The notes under the pieces were generated by a model, which was not told the origin of the DNA, did not search any database, and was given only the letters and a program-made list of their open reading frames with translations. The position numbers and the translations under genes were made by a program. A stretch of 64,000 nucleotides of DNA from assembly GCF_016767715.1 (NCBI RefSeq), contig NZ_CP050145.1, positions 3,782,001-3,846,000 of the forward strand, written 5' to 3'. The stretch is from Mycobacteroides chelonae (GTDB taxonomy: Bacteria; Actinomycetota; Actinomycetes; Mycobacteriales; Mycobacteriaceae). Positions 17,334 to 26,971 of this stretch are shown here, piece after piece. Position 1 is the first letter of the stretch. The number at the start of each line of letters is the position of its first letter.

Positions 17334-17756
17334 GTGACGACTGCGACGCCCGATACGGCCACATCTGGCCGTGAAGGTAATCGCCTCAAGCGATCGCTAT
17401 ACCGTGGTGATCCAGGAATGTGGTCCTGGGTCCTGCATCGCATTACCGGTGCCACGATTTTCTTCTTCCTTTTTGTCCACGTCTTGGATACCGCACTCGT
17501 ACGGGTGAGCCCCGAGTCGTACAACTCGGTGATCGAGACCTATAAGACCCCGATCGTCGGGTTGATGGAACTCGGCCTGGTCGCGGCGGTGCTCTACCAC
17601 GCACTCAACGGCGTCCGGGTAATCCTCGTCGATTTCTGGTCCAAGGGCCCGCGTTATCAGCGGCTCATGCTGTGGATCATCGGCGGCGTCTGGTTTGTGG
17701 TGATGGTTCCCGCGGTAACCCGGATTCTCATGCACATGGCGGAGCGTTTCCTATGA
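17334..17756 (+). CDS. sdhC: Succinate dehydrogenase cytochrome b556 subunit
   Basis: Membrane anchor subunit of succinate:quinone oxidoreductase (Sdh2-type, Rv3316). The 140-residue protein has a soluble N-terminus, LYRGDPGMWSWVLHRITGATIF, and three transmembrane helices. Histidines in FVHVLDTALVRVS and YHALNGVRVILVDFW are candidate haem ligands. GTG 17334 with GGAGG upstream is the preferred start. Its TGA overlaps the ATG of sdhD (ATGA), so the anchor subunits are translationally coupled. The position after a possible iron box is notable for an iron-sulfur/haem enzyme. Confidence 0.94.
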   Translation: MTTATPDTATSGREGNRLKRSLYRGDPGMWSWVLHRITGATIFFFLFVHVLDTALVRVSPESYNSVIETYKTPIVGLMELGLVAAVLYHALNGVRVILVDFWSKGPRYQRLMLWIIGGVWFVVMVPAVTRILMHMAERFL

Positions 17757-18235
17757 CAACACCTCAGACCGGTCCGAACGCGAGTGCGCGCGCCAGTGGC
17801 CGCCTCGCTCCCGTCATGGAGCGCAACTACGACCGCCCTGCCGCACTGGACAATCCACGCGCACCCCGGCGGGCATCGGGTATGCCCAACTTCGAGAAGT
17901 ACGCGTGGATCTTCATGCGTCTGTCGGGCATCGTCCTGATCTTCCTGGCCCTGGGCCACCTGTTCATCATGCTGATGTGGGACAACGGCGTGTACCGCCT
18001 CGACTTCAACTTCGTGGCGCAACGCTGGGCGAGCCCGTTCTGGCAGACCTGGGATCTGACGATGCTGTGGCTGGCTCAGCTGCACGGCGGCAACGGCATG
18101 CGCACGATCATCGCCGACTACACCCGTAAGGATTCGACCCGGTTCTGGCTCAATTGCCTGCTGGCACTGTCGATCATCTTCACGGTTGTGCTCGGCACGT
18201 ACGTCCTGCTGACCTTCAACCCGAACATCGGTTAG
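17753..18235 (+). CDS. sdhD: Succinate dehydrogenase hydrophobic membrane anchor subunit
   Basis: A 160-residue second membrane anchor of succinate dehydrogenase (Rv3317 homologue). The first 45 or so residues are Pro/Arg/Ala-rich and soluble. Three hydrophobic helices follow, with LGHLFIMLMWDNGVYRLDF and LHGGNGMRTIIADY containing conserved histidines. ATG 17753 overlaps the sdhC stop by 4 bp, and an upstream in-frame extension to 17672 would lie inside sdhC. sdhA begins 14 nt after its stop. Confidence 0.94.
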   Translation: MTTPQTGPNASARASGRLAPVMERNYDRPAALDNPRAPRRASGMPNFEKYAWIFMRLSGIVLIFLALGHLFIMLMWDNGVYRLDFNFVAQRWASPFWQTWDLTMLWLAQLHGGNGMRTIIADYTRKDSTRFWLNCLLALSIIFTVVLGTYVLLTFNPNIG

Positions 18236-18249
18236 GGGCGATTTCCACA

Positions 18250-20004
18250 ATGATTCAGGAACATCGGTACGACGTCGTCATCGTCGGCGCGGGCGGCGCG
18301 GGTATGCGTGCCGCGGTCGAGGCCGGACCTCGCGTTCGTACGGCGGTACTGACCAAGCTGTACCCGACACGCAGTCACACCGGCGCCGCCCAGGGCGGCA
18401 TGTGCGCCGCGCTGGCCAACGTCGAGGAAGACAACTGGGAGTGGCACACCTTCGACACCGTCAAGGGCGGCGACTATCTCGCCGATCAGGACGCCGTGGA
18501 GATCATGTGCAAGGAGGCCATCGACGCCGTCCTCGACCTCGAGAAGATGGGTATGCCGTTCAACCGGACACCCCAGGGTCGAATCGACCAGCGCCGCTTC
18601 GGTGGCCACACTCGCGACCACGGTAAGGCGCCGGTGCGCCGCGCCTGCTACGCCGCCGACCGCACCGGGCACATGATCCTGCAGACGCTGTACCAAAACT
18701 GCGTCAAGCACGACGTCGAGTTCTTCAACGAGTTCTACGCACTGGATGTCGTACTCACCGAGACGCCCAACGGCCCGGTGGCCACCGGCGTGGTCGCCTA
18801 CGAGCTCGCGACCGGCGATATCCATGTGTTCCACGCCAAGGCAATCGTTTTCGCCACCGGCGGTTCGGGCCGTATGTACAAGACGACGTCCAACGCACAC
18901 ACCCTGACCGGCGACGGCCTGGGCATTGTGTTCCGCAAGGGACTTCCGTTGGAGGACATGGAGTTCCACCAGTTCCACCCGACAGGCCTTGCCGGTCTGG
19001 GTATCTTGATCTCCGAAGCCGTGCGCGGCGAGGGGGGTCGTCTGCTCAACGCCGACGGCGAGCGGTTCATGGAGCGCTACGCCCCCACCATCGTCGACCT
19101 GGCACCTCGCGACATCGTCGCGCGCTCAATGGTTCTCGAGGTGCTGGAGGGCCGCGGCGCGGGCCCCAACAAGGACTACGTCTACATCGACGTGCGCCAC
19201 CTCGGTGCCGACGTGCTGGAAGCCAAGCTGCCGGATATCACCGAATTCGCCCGTACCTACCTGGGTGTCGACCCGGTCACCGAGCTGGTTCCGGTATACC
19301 CCACCTGCCACTATGTGATGGGCGGCATCCCGACCAACATCAAGGGACAGGTGCTGCGCGACAACGACAACGTGGTTCCCGGGCTGTACGCCGCGGGCGA
19401 GTGCGCCTGTGTCTCGGTGCACGGCGCCAACCGGCTGGGCACCAACTCGCTGCTGGACATCAACGTGTTCGGCCGCCGGGCGGGTATCGCCGCAGCCGAG
19501 TACGCCGACTCCCACGACTTCGTCGAACTGCCGGAGAACCCGGCCACGATGGTCACCCAGTGGGTGGCGGACGTGCTTTCCGAGCACGGTGACGAGCGCG
19601 TGGCCGACATCCGCACCGAGCTGCAGCAGTCGATGGACAACAACGCCGCGGTGTTCCGCACCGAAGAGACGCTCAAGCAAGCGCTGCAGGACATCCACCG
19701 GCTCAAGGAGCGGTACAGCCGGATCACGGTGCACGACAAGGGCAAGCGCTACAACAGCGACCTGCTCGAGGCCATCGAGCTGGGCTTCCTGCTCGAACTC
19801 GCCGAGGTGACCGTGGTCGGTGCGCTCAACCGCAAGGAATCCCGCGGCGGCCACGCCCGCGAGGACTACCCGAACCGGGACGACACCAACTACATGCGAC
19901 ACACCATGGCGTACAAGCAGGGTGCCGAGCTGCTGTCCGATATCCGGCTGGACTACAAGCCCGTTGTCCAGACCCGGTACGAGCCGATGGAACGGAAGTA
20001 CTGA
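18250..20004 (+). CDS. sdhA: Succinate dehydrogenase flavoprotein subunit
   Basis: A 584-residue FAD subunit oxidising succinate to fumarate in the TCA cycle and passing electrons to SdhB; Rv3318 homologue. It has the N-terminal dinucleotide fold DVVIVGAGGAGMRAAVEA, SHTGAAQGGMCAAL with the His that carries covalent FAD in the family (residues about 40-53), EFHQFHPTGLAG near 240, the catalytic region with HYVMGGIPTN near 355, and GTNSLLDINVFGRRAG near 398. ATG 18250 is chosen because the longer ORF from 18154 lies in sdhD. The operon order sdhC-D-A-B has spacing of 1-14 nt. Confidence 0.97.
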   Translation: MIQEHRYDVVIVGAGGAGMRAAVEAGPRVRTAVLTKLYPTRSHTGAAQGGMCAALANVEEDNWEWHTFDTVKGGDYLADQDAVEIMCKEAIDAVLDLEKMGMPFNRTPQGRIDQRRFGGHTRDHGKAPVRRACYAADRTGHMILQTLYQNCVKHDVEFFNEFYALDVVLTETPNGPVATGVVAYELATGDIHVFHAKAIVFATGGSGRMYKTTSNAHTLTGDGLGIVFRKGLPLEDMEFHQFHPTGLAGLGILISEAVRGEGGRLLNADGERFMERYAPTIVDLAPRDIVARSMVLEVLEGRGAGPNKDYVYIDVRHLGADVLEAKLPDITEFARTYLGVDPVTELVPVYPTCHYVMGGIPTNIKGQVLRDNDNVVPGLYAAGECACVSVHGANRLGTNSLLDINVFGRRAGIAAAEYADSHDFVELPENPATMVTQWVADVLSEHGDERVADIRTELQQSMDNNAAVFRTEETLKQALQDIHRLKERYSRITVHDKGKRYNSDLLEAIELGFLLELAEVTVVGALNRKESRGGHAREDYPNRDDTNYMRHTMAYKQGAELLSDIRLDYKPVVQTRYEPMERKY

Positions 20005-20005
20005 G

Positions 20006-20788
20006 ATGACTGCGGTTATCGAGAAAGCCGAAGCCGGCGACCCGCCGCTGCCGCCGGTCCCCGAGGGCGCGGTCATGGTGGAGCTCAAGATTCAGCGCTT
20101 CAACCCCGAAGATCCGGACGCCGCCGGCTGGCAGAGCTTCCGCGTGCCGTGCCTGCCGACGGACCGGCTGCTGAATCTGCTGCTGTACGTGAAGGGCTAC
20201 CTGGACGGCACGCTGACCTTCCGCCGCTCCTGCGCGCACGGCGTGTGCGGCTCGGATGCCATGCGCATCAACGGTGTCAACCGGCTGGCCTGCAAGGTCC
20301 TGATGCGGGATCTGCTGCCCAAGAAGCCCAAGAAGACGCTCACCATCACCATCGAGCCGATCCGCGGGCTGCCGGTGGAAAAGGACCTCGTGGTCAACAT
20401 GGAACCCTTCTTCGACGCATTCCGCGCCGTGAAGCCGTACATGATCACCAGCGGCAACCAGCCGACACGTGAGCACATCCAGAGCCAGACCGACCGCGCG
20501 CGCTTCGATGACACCACCAAGTGCATCCTGTGCGCCTGCTGCACCACCAGCTGCCCGGTGTTCTGGAGCGATGGAAGCTACTTCGGTCCCGCGGCGATCG
20601 TGAACGCACACCGGTTCATCTTCGACAGCCGCGACGAGGCCGCCGCCGAGCGCCTGGACATCCTCAACGACGTGGACGGGGTGTGGCGCTGCCGCACCAC
20701 GTTCAACTGCACCGACGCCTGCCCGCGCGGTATCGAGGTCACCAAGGCGATCCAGGAGGTCAAGCGCGCACTGATGTTCGCGCGCTAG
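20006..20788 (+). CDS. sdhB: Succinate dehydrogenase iron-sulfur subunit
   Basis: A 260-residue electron-transfer subunit, Rv3319 homologue. The [2Fe-2S] motif is SCAHGVCGSDAMRINGVNRLAC near residues 73-94, the [4Fe-4S] motif CILCACCTTSCPVFW near 173, and the [3Fe-4S] region CRTTFNCTDACPRGIEVTKAI near 230. The Cys pattern is complete apart from the Asp seen at the third [2Fe-2S] position in many SdhB proteins. ATG 20006 follows the sdhA TGA by 1 nt. A strong hairpin terminator follows 18 bp after the stop. Confidence 0.97.
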   Translation: MTAVIEKAEAGDPPLPPVPEGAVMVELKIQRFNPEDPDAAGWQSFRVPCLPTDRLLNLLLYVKGYLDGTLTFRRSCAHGVCGSDAMRINGVNRLACKVLMRDLLPKKPKKTLTITIEPIRGLPVEKDLVVNMEPFFDAFRAVKPYMITSGNQPTREHIQSQTDRARFDDTTKCILCACCTTSCPVFWSDGSYFGPAAIVNAHRFIFDSRDEAAAERLDILNDVDGVWRCRTTFNCTDACPRGIEVTKAIQEVKRALMFAR

Positions 20789-20805
20789 CCGATCGATCCG
20801 TCTGC

Positions 20806-20848
20806 ACCGCCGGGTGTGAGCGCCAATGCTCACGCCCGGCGGTTTTTT
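20806..20848 (+). terminator. Intrinsic terminator of the sdh operon
   Basis: A CCGCCGGG-T-GTGAGC arm pairs with GCTCAC-G-CCCGGCGG across a short loop and is followed immediately by six T residues (20843-20848). It is the only canonical U-tract terminator I noticed in this window. Confidence 0.92.
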
Positions 20849-20866
20849 CTATGCCGAGGCGCGCCC

Positions 20867-20893
20867 TGTCACACATCCGAGGGCTGCCTCGTC
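20867..20893 (+). promoter_or_regulatory. ECF41/SigJ-type promoter: TGTCACA-N16-CGTC
   Basis: TGTCACA (20867-20873) and CGTC (20890-20893) are separated by 16 nt. From memory this matches the SigJ-dependent sigI promoter of M. tuberculosis (GTCACA-N16-CGTCCT) and the ECF41 promoter motif. Start ATG 20902 is 8 nt past the -10, implying a leaderless or nearly leaderless mRNA. Confidence 0.75.
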
Positions 20894-20901
20894 ATACGGA
20901 T

Positions 20902-21510
20902 ATGACCGCACAATCACGCAGAACAACCCGTATCAATCCCGTCCCCCCGCAACAAGCCTCCTTGCTCACACGCATCATGTACCGGGTCGCCAAGCGGCGA
21001 TACGGCCAAGTGCCCGAACCGTTTACGGTGCTTGCCCACCACCGCAAGCTGATGGTGGCCGCCGCGATGCACGAGCAGATGCTGGGCAGCGCATCCAAGG
21101 TTCTGCCGGCCAGCGTGCGAGAACTCGCGGTGTTCTGGACCGCCCGCACGGTGGGCTGCTCATGGTGCGTCGACTTCGGCTCCATGCTGCAGCGGCTCGA
21201 CGGCTTGGACGTCGAGCGCCTCAAGGCCATCGACGACTATGCGACCTCGCCGCTGTACACCGACGACGAGCGGGCAGCCATCGCCTATGCCGATGCGATG
21301 ACCGGCAATCCGCATGACATCACCGACGAGCAGATCGAGGATCTACGCCGGCGGTTCGGTGACGCCGGGGTGATTGAGCTGACCTACCAGGTCGGCGTCG
21401 AGAACATGCGCGCCCGGACCTACGCCGCCCTCGGAATCACCGAGCAGGGCTTCAATTCCGGCGATGCCTGCCGGGTTCCATGGGCTATCGAGGACACAGC
21501 GGACGCCTAG
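20902..21510 (+). CDS. Carboxymuconolactone decarboxylase/AhpD-like protein with CxxC motif
   Basis: A 202-residue protein of the CMD/AhpD superfamily: helical core with ELAVFWTARTVGCSWCVDFG near residue 80-95, where CSWC is the redox CxxC of the peroxidase-like group. It may act as an alkylhydroperoxidase-type antioxidant; the substrate is unknown. A longer ORF from 20521 exists but lies inside sdhB and the terminator. ATG 20902 is placed directly after a SigJ-type promoter. It is convergent with sigJ and their 3' ends overlap by 4 bp, matching the known pairing of ECF41 sigma factors with CMD-family targets. Confidence 0.88.
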   Translation: MTAQSRRTTRINPVPPQQASLLTRIMYRVAKRRYGQVPEPFTVLAHHRKLMVAAAMHEQMLGSASKVLPASVRELAVFWTARTVGCSWCVDFGSMLQRLDGLDVERLKAIDDYATSPLYTDDERAAIAYADAMTGNPHDITDEQIEDLRRRFGDAGVIELTYQVGVENMRARTYAALGITEQGFNSGDACRVPWAIEDTADA

Positions 21511-22415
21511 CCCCTGCGCAACGGCGTGCCGCTGAACTTGTCGGGATTGCTCACATCCCAGACCGCCAGCACTTTGCCGTCGCGCACGGTGTATCCACTG
21601 ACCCGGGGCAGCACCGGCCTGAAATCCGGGTCGGTGTCTGTCTCGGTCAGATACATGCCGAACTGTCCGTTCACCAACGCCGGATTGATGGCCTGAATCA
21701 TCTGCGGGCCGTAACGGTCCAGCAATCCGAGCAGGAAGCGCGCCACCTTATCGGGGCCGCGGATGACCCGCACCGCGGTGGGTGCCTTGCCATCGGAATC
21801 CCCCGTCATCGTCACATCCGGATGCAACAGTCGGACAACGGCTTCCACACTGCCGGACATGAGGGCCTCGAGCAGCTGGCCGACCACCTCATTATGCTCG
21901 GCATCACCCACCGGCTGCGGCGTCGCACTCACCGTCCGACGCGCACGCGTGGCGAGTTGACGCGCGGCCGCGTCGTTGATGCCCAGGATCTCGGCAATCT
22001 GCTTGAAGGGCACGGAGAATCCGTCGTGCAGGACGAAGGCCACGCGCTGATCGGGTGCCAGACGGTCCAGCACCACCATCGCCGCAAAGCGCGCGTCCTC
22101 ACTGGCCACCAGCACGGCCAGCGGATCATTGCCGTCCAAACCGGTGACCACCGGCTCCGGAAGCCACTCCCCCACATAGGTTTCCCTGCGATGGACGGCC
22201 GACCGCAGCCGATCCAGGCCCAGCCGGGATACCACGGTGGTCAGCCACGCCGCGAGGTCCTCGATCTCGACGGTCGTAGAGTGCAGGCGCAACCACGCGT
22301 CCTGGACGATGTCCTCGGCGTCGGCGACGCTGCCGGTGAGGCGGTAGGCCACCGCCTGCAACCGAGGGCGCAGCGCCTCGAACTCGTCGGTGCGATCGCG
22401 AACCGGAACTGCCAC
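21507..22415 (-). CDS. sigJ: ECF41-group RNA polymerase sigma factor SigJ with SnoaL-like C-terminal domain
   Basis: A 302-residue sigma factor, Rv3328c homologue. Region 2 (about 8-75) contains AYRLTGSVADAEDIVQDAWLR. A linker with WLPEPVV near 85 follows, and region 4 (about 110-160) contains APDQRVAFVLHDGFSVPFKQIAEILG. The C-terminal SnoaL/NTF2-like domain (about 170-302) carries the ECF41 hallmarks DGK and NPDKF. In ECF41 proteins this domain regulates activity in place of an anti-sigma factor. GTG 22415 is preceded by TAGGCT 6 nt upstream. The adjacent CMD gene bears a matching promoter. Confidence 0.95.
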   Translation of the reverse strand: MAVPVRDRTDEFEALRPRLQAVAYRLTGSVADAEDIVQDAWLRLHSTTVEIEDLAAWLTTVVSRLGLDRLRSAVHRRETYVGEWLPEPVVTGLDGNDPLAVLVASEDARFAAMVVLDRLAPDQRVAFVLHDGFSVPFKQIAEILGINDAAARQLATRARRTVSATPQPVGDAEHNEVVGQLLEALMSGSVEAVVRLLHPDVTMTGDSDGKAPTAVRVIRGPDKVARFLLGLLDRYGPQMIQAINPALVNGQFGMYLTETDTDPDFRPVLPRVSGYTVRDGKVLAVWDVSNPDKFSGTPLRRG

Positions 22416-22421
22416 CTCTTG

Positions 22422-22427
22422 AGCCTA
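22422..22427 (-). promoter_or_regulatory. Leaderless -10 element (TAGGCT) of sigJ
   Basis: Minus-strand TAGGCT plus 6 nt leads to GTG 22415. It lies back to back with the divergent -10 at 22437-22442, leaving both promoters within about 35 bp. Confidence 0.55.
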
Positions 22428-22436
22428 GGCCTGCAA

Positions 22437-22442
22437 TAAGGT
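22437..22442 (+). promoter_or_regulatory. Leaderless -10 element (TAAGGT) of the SMP-30-like gene
   Basis: TAAGGT is followed by 6 nt and ATG 22449. Confidence 0.45.
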
Positions 22443-22448
22443 GAGCCC

Positions 22449-23459
22449 ATGGCTAAGCCGTCGATTGACCCCGTCCGCTGGCAGCCGCCCGGAGTGCGGG
22501 CACTATCCCTGAACCCACGGCCCCTACCCCCGCTCACGGTGGTGCCGCTCCCGGGTCATGGACCCGAGGATGTCGTGGCCGATGCCGCGGGAAACATCTG
22601 GACCGGTGTGGTGGACGGAAAGATGCTCCGTATCTCCCCCGACGGCGCCGAGGTCACACACATCGCGACCACCGAGCACCCACCCCTGGGCCTGCATGTC
22701 GCGCGCGATGGACGCGTGCTGATCTGCAGCCGCGACAAGCTGCTGGCCCTCGATCCGGCCTCCGGAGATATCGAGCCACTTGTCACCAAGGTCGATGGCT
22801 CTCCACTCATCTTCTGCTCGAATGTGACCGAAGCATCCGATGGGACAATCTATTTCAGCGAGTCAACGGCACGTTTCCCCTTCGAGGAGTATCGGGCTGC
22901 CGCCATCGAGGGCCGCGGCACCGGCAGGGTATTCCGCCGCGATGTCGACGGCACCGTCACCACCATCGCCGACGGGTTGTACTTCACCAACGGCGTCACC
23001 CTGACCGCCGACGAGTCTCGCTTGGTGTACGCCGAAACCATTGGCCGGCGCCTGAGCACGATCGCGCTGTCGGGTTCTGCGCAGGGACAGACCTCCAGGC
23101 TCGTCGAGGAATTGCCGTGCATGCCGGACAACATCAGCACCGGCTCCGATGGCCGGATCTGGGTCGCGATGGCGGGGCCGCGCAATGCCGCGCTGGAGAC
23201 ACTCGTGCCGCGCGCTCCGCTGCTACGCAAACTCCTCTGGCGGCTTCCGGAATCGATTCAGCCCGCCGTCGCGGCCGACGCCTGGGTTGTCGCGTTCAAT
23301 CCGGACACCGGGGCCGCGGTGGTGAACATCCGCGGGCGCGACCCACTGCTGCAGACCACGACCGGCATCGTGGAGTCCGGCGGGCGTCTCTGGCTGGGCT
23401 GCATCGGATCGTCGGCCGTCGGCCATATCAACCTGGCCGATATCGCGCCGTCGGAGTAG
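22449..23459 (+). CDS. SMP-30/strictosidine synthase-like six-bladed beta-propeller protein
   Basis: A 336-residue protein with repeated propeller strands: [64 protein letters not shown] near residue 125, [21 protein letters not shown] near 180, and [16 protein letters not shown] near 228. Family members are lactonases or act in alkaloid/ester chemistry; [17 protein letters not shown] near 145 is typical of the strictosidine synthase-like/ABC-transporter-associated subgroup. No signal peptide is seen. It is divergent from sigJ and followed by dacB1 77 bp later. Substrate unknown. Confidence 0.85.
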   Translation: MAKPSIDPVRWQPPGVRALSLNPRPLPPLTVVPLPGHGPEDVVADAAGNIWTGVVDGKMLRISPDGAEVTHIATTEHPPLGLHVARDGRVLICSRDKLLALDPASGDIEPLVTKVDGSPLIFCSNVTEASDGTIYFSESTARFPFEEYRAAAIEGRGTGRVFRRDVDGTVTTIADGLYFTNGVTLTADESRLVYAETIGRRLSTIALSGSAQGQTSRLVEELPCMPDNISTGSDGRIWVAMAGPRNAALETLVPRAPLLRKLLWRLPESIQPAVAADAWVVAFNPDTGAAVVNIRGRDPLLQTTTGIVESGGRLWLGCIGSSAVGHINLADIAPSE

Positions 23460-23535
23460 TCGACCCAGAAGTCACATCCGACACAGACGTAACATCCCCC
23501 AGTTCAGGGTGGTGGTCACTTACTGTGGCAAGGCG

Positions 23536-24822
23536 ATGACCACCTGGATTCCTGCGCCCGATCGCCGCCCGTCGCTGCGAGCAGCCGCGACGCGCTTCGC
23601 CGCGGCCACCGCCGCCGGGCTGATCGTCGCCGCCCTCCCCATGAGCACACCGTTGGCTACTGCCGAGCCCGGGTTCACGCCGCCGGATACCAGCGGGTGC
23701 CCCTACAAGGTCGTCACGCCACCGGCAGTCGACACCTCCGAGGTTCCCAAGGCCGGTGGCGATCCGCCCGCGCCACTCCCGGTGCCCGCCAAGCCCATCG
23801 GCGGCGAGATGCTCGGAAGCTGCGATGTGATCACTCCTAACGGGGCGGGGCCCGTCCCCAATGACGTCTCTGCGGAATCCTGGCTCATCGCCGACCTGAA
23901 CACGGGAAATGTGGTGGCGGCCAAGGACCCCCACGCCCGGCACCGACCCGCCAGTGTCATCAAGGTGCTGGTCGCCATGGAGGCCATCAACAACCTGAAC
24001 CTCAACCAGGCGGTGGTGGGTACCCAAGAAGACGCGAACAGCGAGGGCACCAGAGTCGGTGTCGACGTCGGCGGCACCTACACCGTCCGGCAGCTGCTCA
24101 CCGGTCTGCTCATGAACTCGGGCAACGACGCCGCACACGCGCTGGCCGTCCAGCTCGGAGGCATGTCCGAGACCGTCGCCAAGATCAATGACATGGCGCA
24201 GAAACTCGGCGCGCGGGATACGCGGGTTGCCACCCCCTCCGGTCTCGACGGCCCCGGCATGAGCACCTCGGCCTACGACCTGGGTTTGTTCTACAAGTAC
24301 GCATTCGCAGACCCCACCTTCGCCGATCTGGTGTCGGCTCCGAAGGCGACCTTCCCCGGCCATCCCGCCAAACCGGGTGAGCCCGACGATCATCCGGCCT
24401 ACGAGATGACGAACGACAACCGGCTGCTCTACAACTACCCCGGCGCGCTCGGCGGAAAGACCGGATACACCGACGACGCGCAACAGACCTTTGTCGGCGC
24501 CGCCGAGCGTGACGGCCGCCGGTTGGTGGTCACCATGCTGCGGGGTACGCGTCTTCCGATAGCTCCGTGGGAGCAGGCCGCCCACCTACTCGACTACGGG
24601 TTCTCGACGCCACGCGACGCCTCGATCGGCAAGCTCGTCGATCCCGACCCTGCGCTGCTGACCAAGCCGCATGCCGACAACGCGGCCACGCCCCAAGCCG
24701 CCGGTCTCACCACGGATGCGGTCAACAGCGTCCCGGTCCGGGTGGGTGTGACGATCATCGGCGCGATGATCGTCTTCGGTCTCATCCTGGCGGCGCGATC
24801 ACTCAACCGCCGCCAGGCCTAA
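23536..24822 (+). CDS. dacB1: D-alanyl-D-alanine carboxypeptidase (DacB1-like, penicillin-binding protein)
   Basis: Trims the terminal D-Ala from peptidoglycan stem peptides outside the membrane; Rv3330 homologue, 428 residues. It has a signal peptide (hydrophobic [21 protein letters not shown] near residues 20-40) and three active-site motifs of the S11 family: SVIK within [18 protein letters not shown] within [13 protein letters not shown], and KTG within [13 protein letters not shown]-terminal transmembrane helix, [18 protein letters not shown], anchors it. A GTG at 23509 is possible, but ATG 23536 with TACTGT (23521-23526) 9 nt upstream gives a better signal peptide. It is convergent with the yihY-like gene, with 4 bp between stops. 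Confidence 0.94.
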   Translation: MTTWIPAPDRRPSLRAAATRFAAATAAGLIVAALPMSTPLATAEPGFTPPDTSGCPYKVVTPPAVDTSEVPKAGGDPPAPLPVPAKPIGGEMLGSCDVITPNGAGPVPNDVSAESWLIADLNTGNVVAAKDPHARHRPASVIKVLVAMEAINNLNLNQAVVGTQEDANSEGTRVGVDVGGTYTVRQLLTGLLMNSGNDAAHALAVQLGGMSETVAKINDMAQKLGARDTRVATPSGLDGPGMSTSAYDLGLFYKYAFADPTFADLVSAPKATFPGHPAKPGEPDDHPAYEMTNDNRLLYNYPGALGGKTGYTDDAQQTFVGAAERDGRRLVVTMLRGTRLPIAPWEQAAHLLDYGFSTPRDASIGKLVDPDPALLTKPHADNAATPQAAGLTTDAVNSVPVRVGVTIIGAMIVFGLILAARSLNRRQA

Positions 24823-24826
24823 ACCG

Positions 24827-25855
24827 CTAGTCGCCGCCGCGGCCTAGCCACGAAATACCCAGAGCACCAAGAGCTCCAGCGCCGAAGGCGGCGAGGACAC
24901 CCAGCTTGGTGGGCCGCTCGACGGTCTCGATCCGCGTAGTGATGACCACCGGCTCGGGCGGCGGCACATAGACAAAGGGCCGGTTCTCATCGGAGGTGGC
25001 CGCCCACGCGGTGGCATACAACAGCAGACGCGCAGTGATGTAGGCGAACACCATGATGCCCAGCACCGGACCGAACGTGGAGCCCGCGGGGCCATGCATG
25101 ATCACGCTCAGATAGATCGACGCGACCTGTTTGAACAGCTCGAAGCCGATCGCCGCGATGAGCCCGGCCCGCACCGCACTGGAGAACGGCAGCCGCTCTC
25201 TGGGCAGCCGCGAGATCATCCAGGTGAACAGCGCCCACGACAACACGGTCGCTATGGCGATGGTGACGACCTTGAGCAGCACTGCCGGTATCGAGACGTC
25301 ATGCAGCCCGAACCAGCCGAGTATGCGCAGAATCGTTTTCTCATTACCGACAACGGTGACCGCGATGGTGAGAGCCAGCGCCACGAACGTCGACCCCAAT
25401 GCCACCAGATCTGAGAGCTTGCCCCGTACGAACCCGTCGGAGTCGTTGGGCTGCTCCCACATGGCGCTCAGTGCCGCCCGCACGTTGGCCATCCACCCCA
25501 GCCCGGCCCAGGCCGCCGTCGCAAGGCCCGCGATGCCCAGGCTGGTACGCGAGGCAATCGCGGTATCCATCAGATTGATTAGCTGATTGCCCACTTCGCC
25601 GGAGATCGCCCCGCTGATTCGGCCCCGTAACTCCGCAATCGTGTCCGGCCGCCTGGACAAGACGAAGCCCATGACCGCGAATCCGACCATCATCAGCGGA
25701 AACAGCGCAAAGACTGTGAAATACGTAATTCCGGCGGCGTAGAAGTTGCCGTTGACCTTCTGGTAGCGCTCCTGCATGCGCATGATGTGGTCGAACCAGG
25801 GAAACCTTGCGCGATAGCGGTCGAGAATCCCAGGCTTATCGTCTTCGGCCACCAC
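24827..25855 (-). CDS. YihY/BrkB-family inner membrane protein
   Basis: A 342-residue polytopic membrane protein, Rv3335c homologue. It has the BrkB/YihY signature GNFYAAGITYFTVFALFPLMM near residue 36, then about six transmembrane helices and a short cytoplasmic Pro/Val-rich tail. The family was once called ribonuclease BN in error; its function remains unclear, with transport or envelope roles proposed. Start GTG 25855 is 19 bp downstream of the trpS stop on the same strand, so it may be cotranscribed with trpS. Confidence 0.9.
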   Translation of the reverse strand: MVAEDDKPGILDRYRARFPWFDHIMRMQERYQKVNGNFYAAGITYFTVFALFPLMMVGFAVMGFVLSRRPDTIAELRGRISGAISGEVGNQLINLMDTAIASRTSLGIAGLATAAWAGLGWMANVRAALSAMWEQPNDSDGFVRGKLSDLVALGSTFVALALTIAVTVVGNEKTILRILGWFGLHDVSIPAVLLKVVTIAIATVLSWALFTWMISRLPRERLPFSSAVRAGLIAAIGFELFKQVASIYLSVIMHGPAGSTFGPVLGIMVFAYITARLLLYATAWAATSDENRPFVYVPPPEPVVITTRIETVERPTKLGVLAAFGAGALGALGISWLGRGGD

Positions 25856-25874
25856 TCACCGCCTCTACTGTTCG

Positions 25875-26963
<1,089 letters not shown>

Positions 26964-26971
26964 TCAATCGG

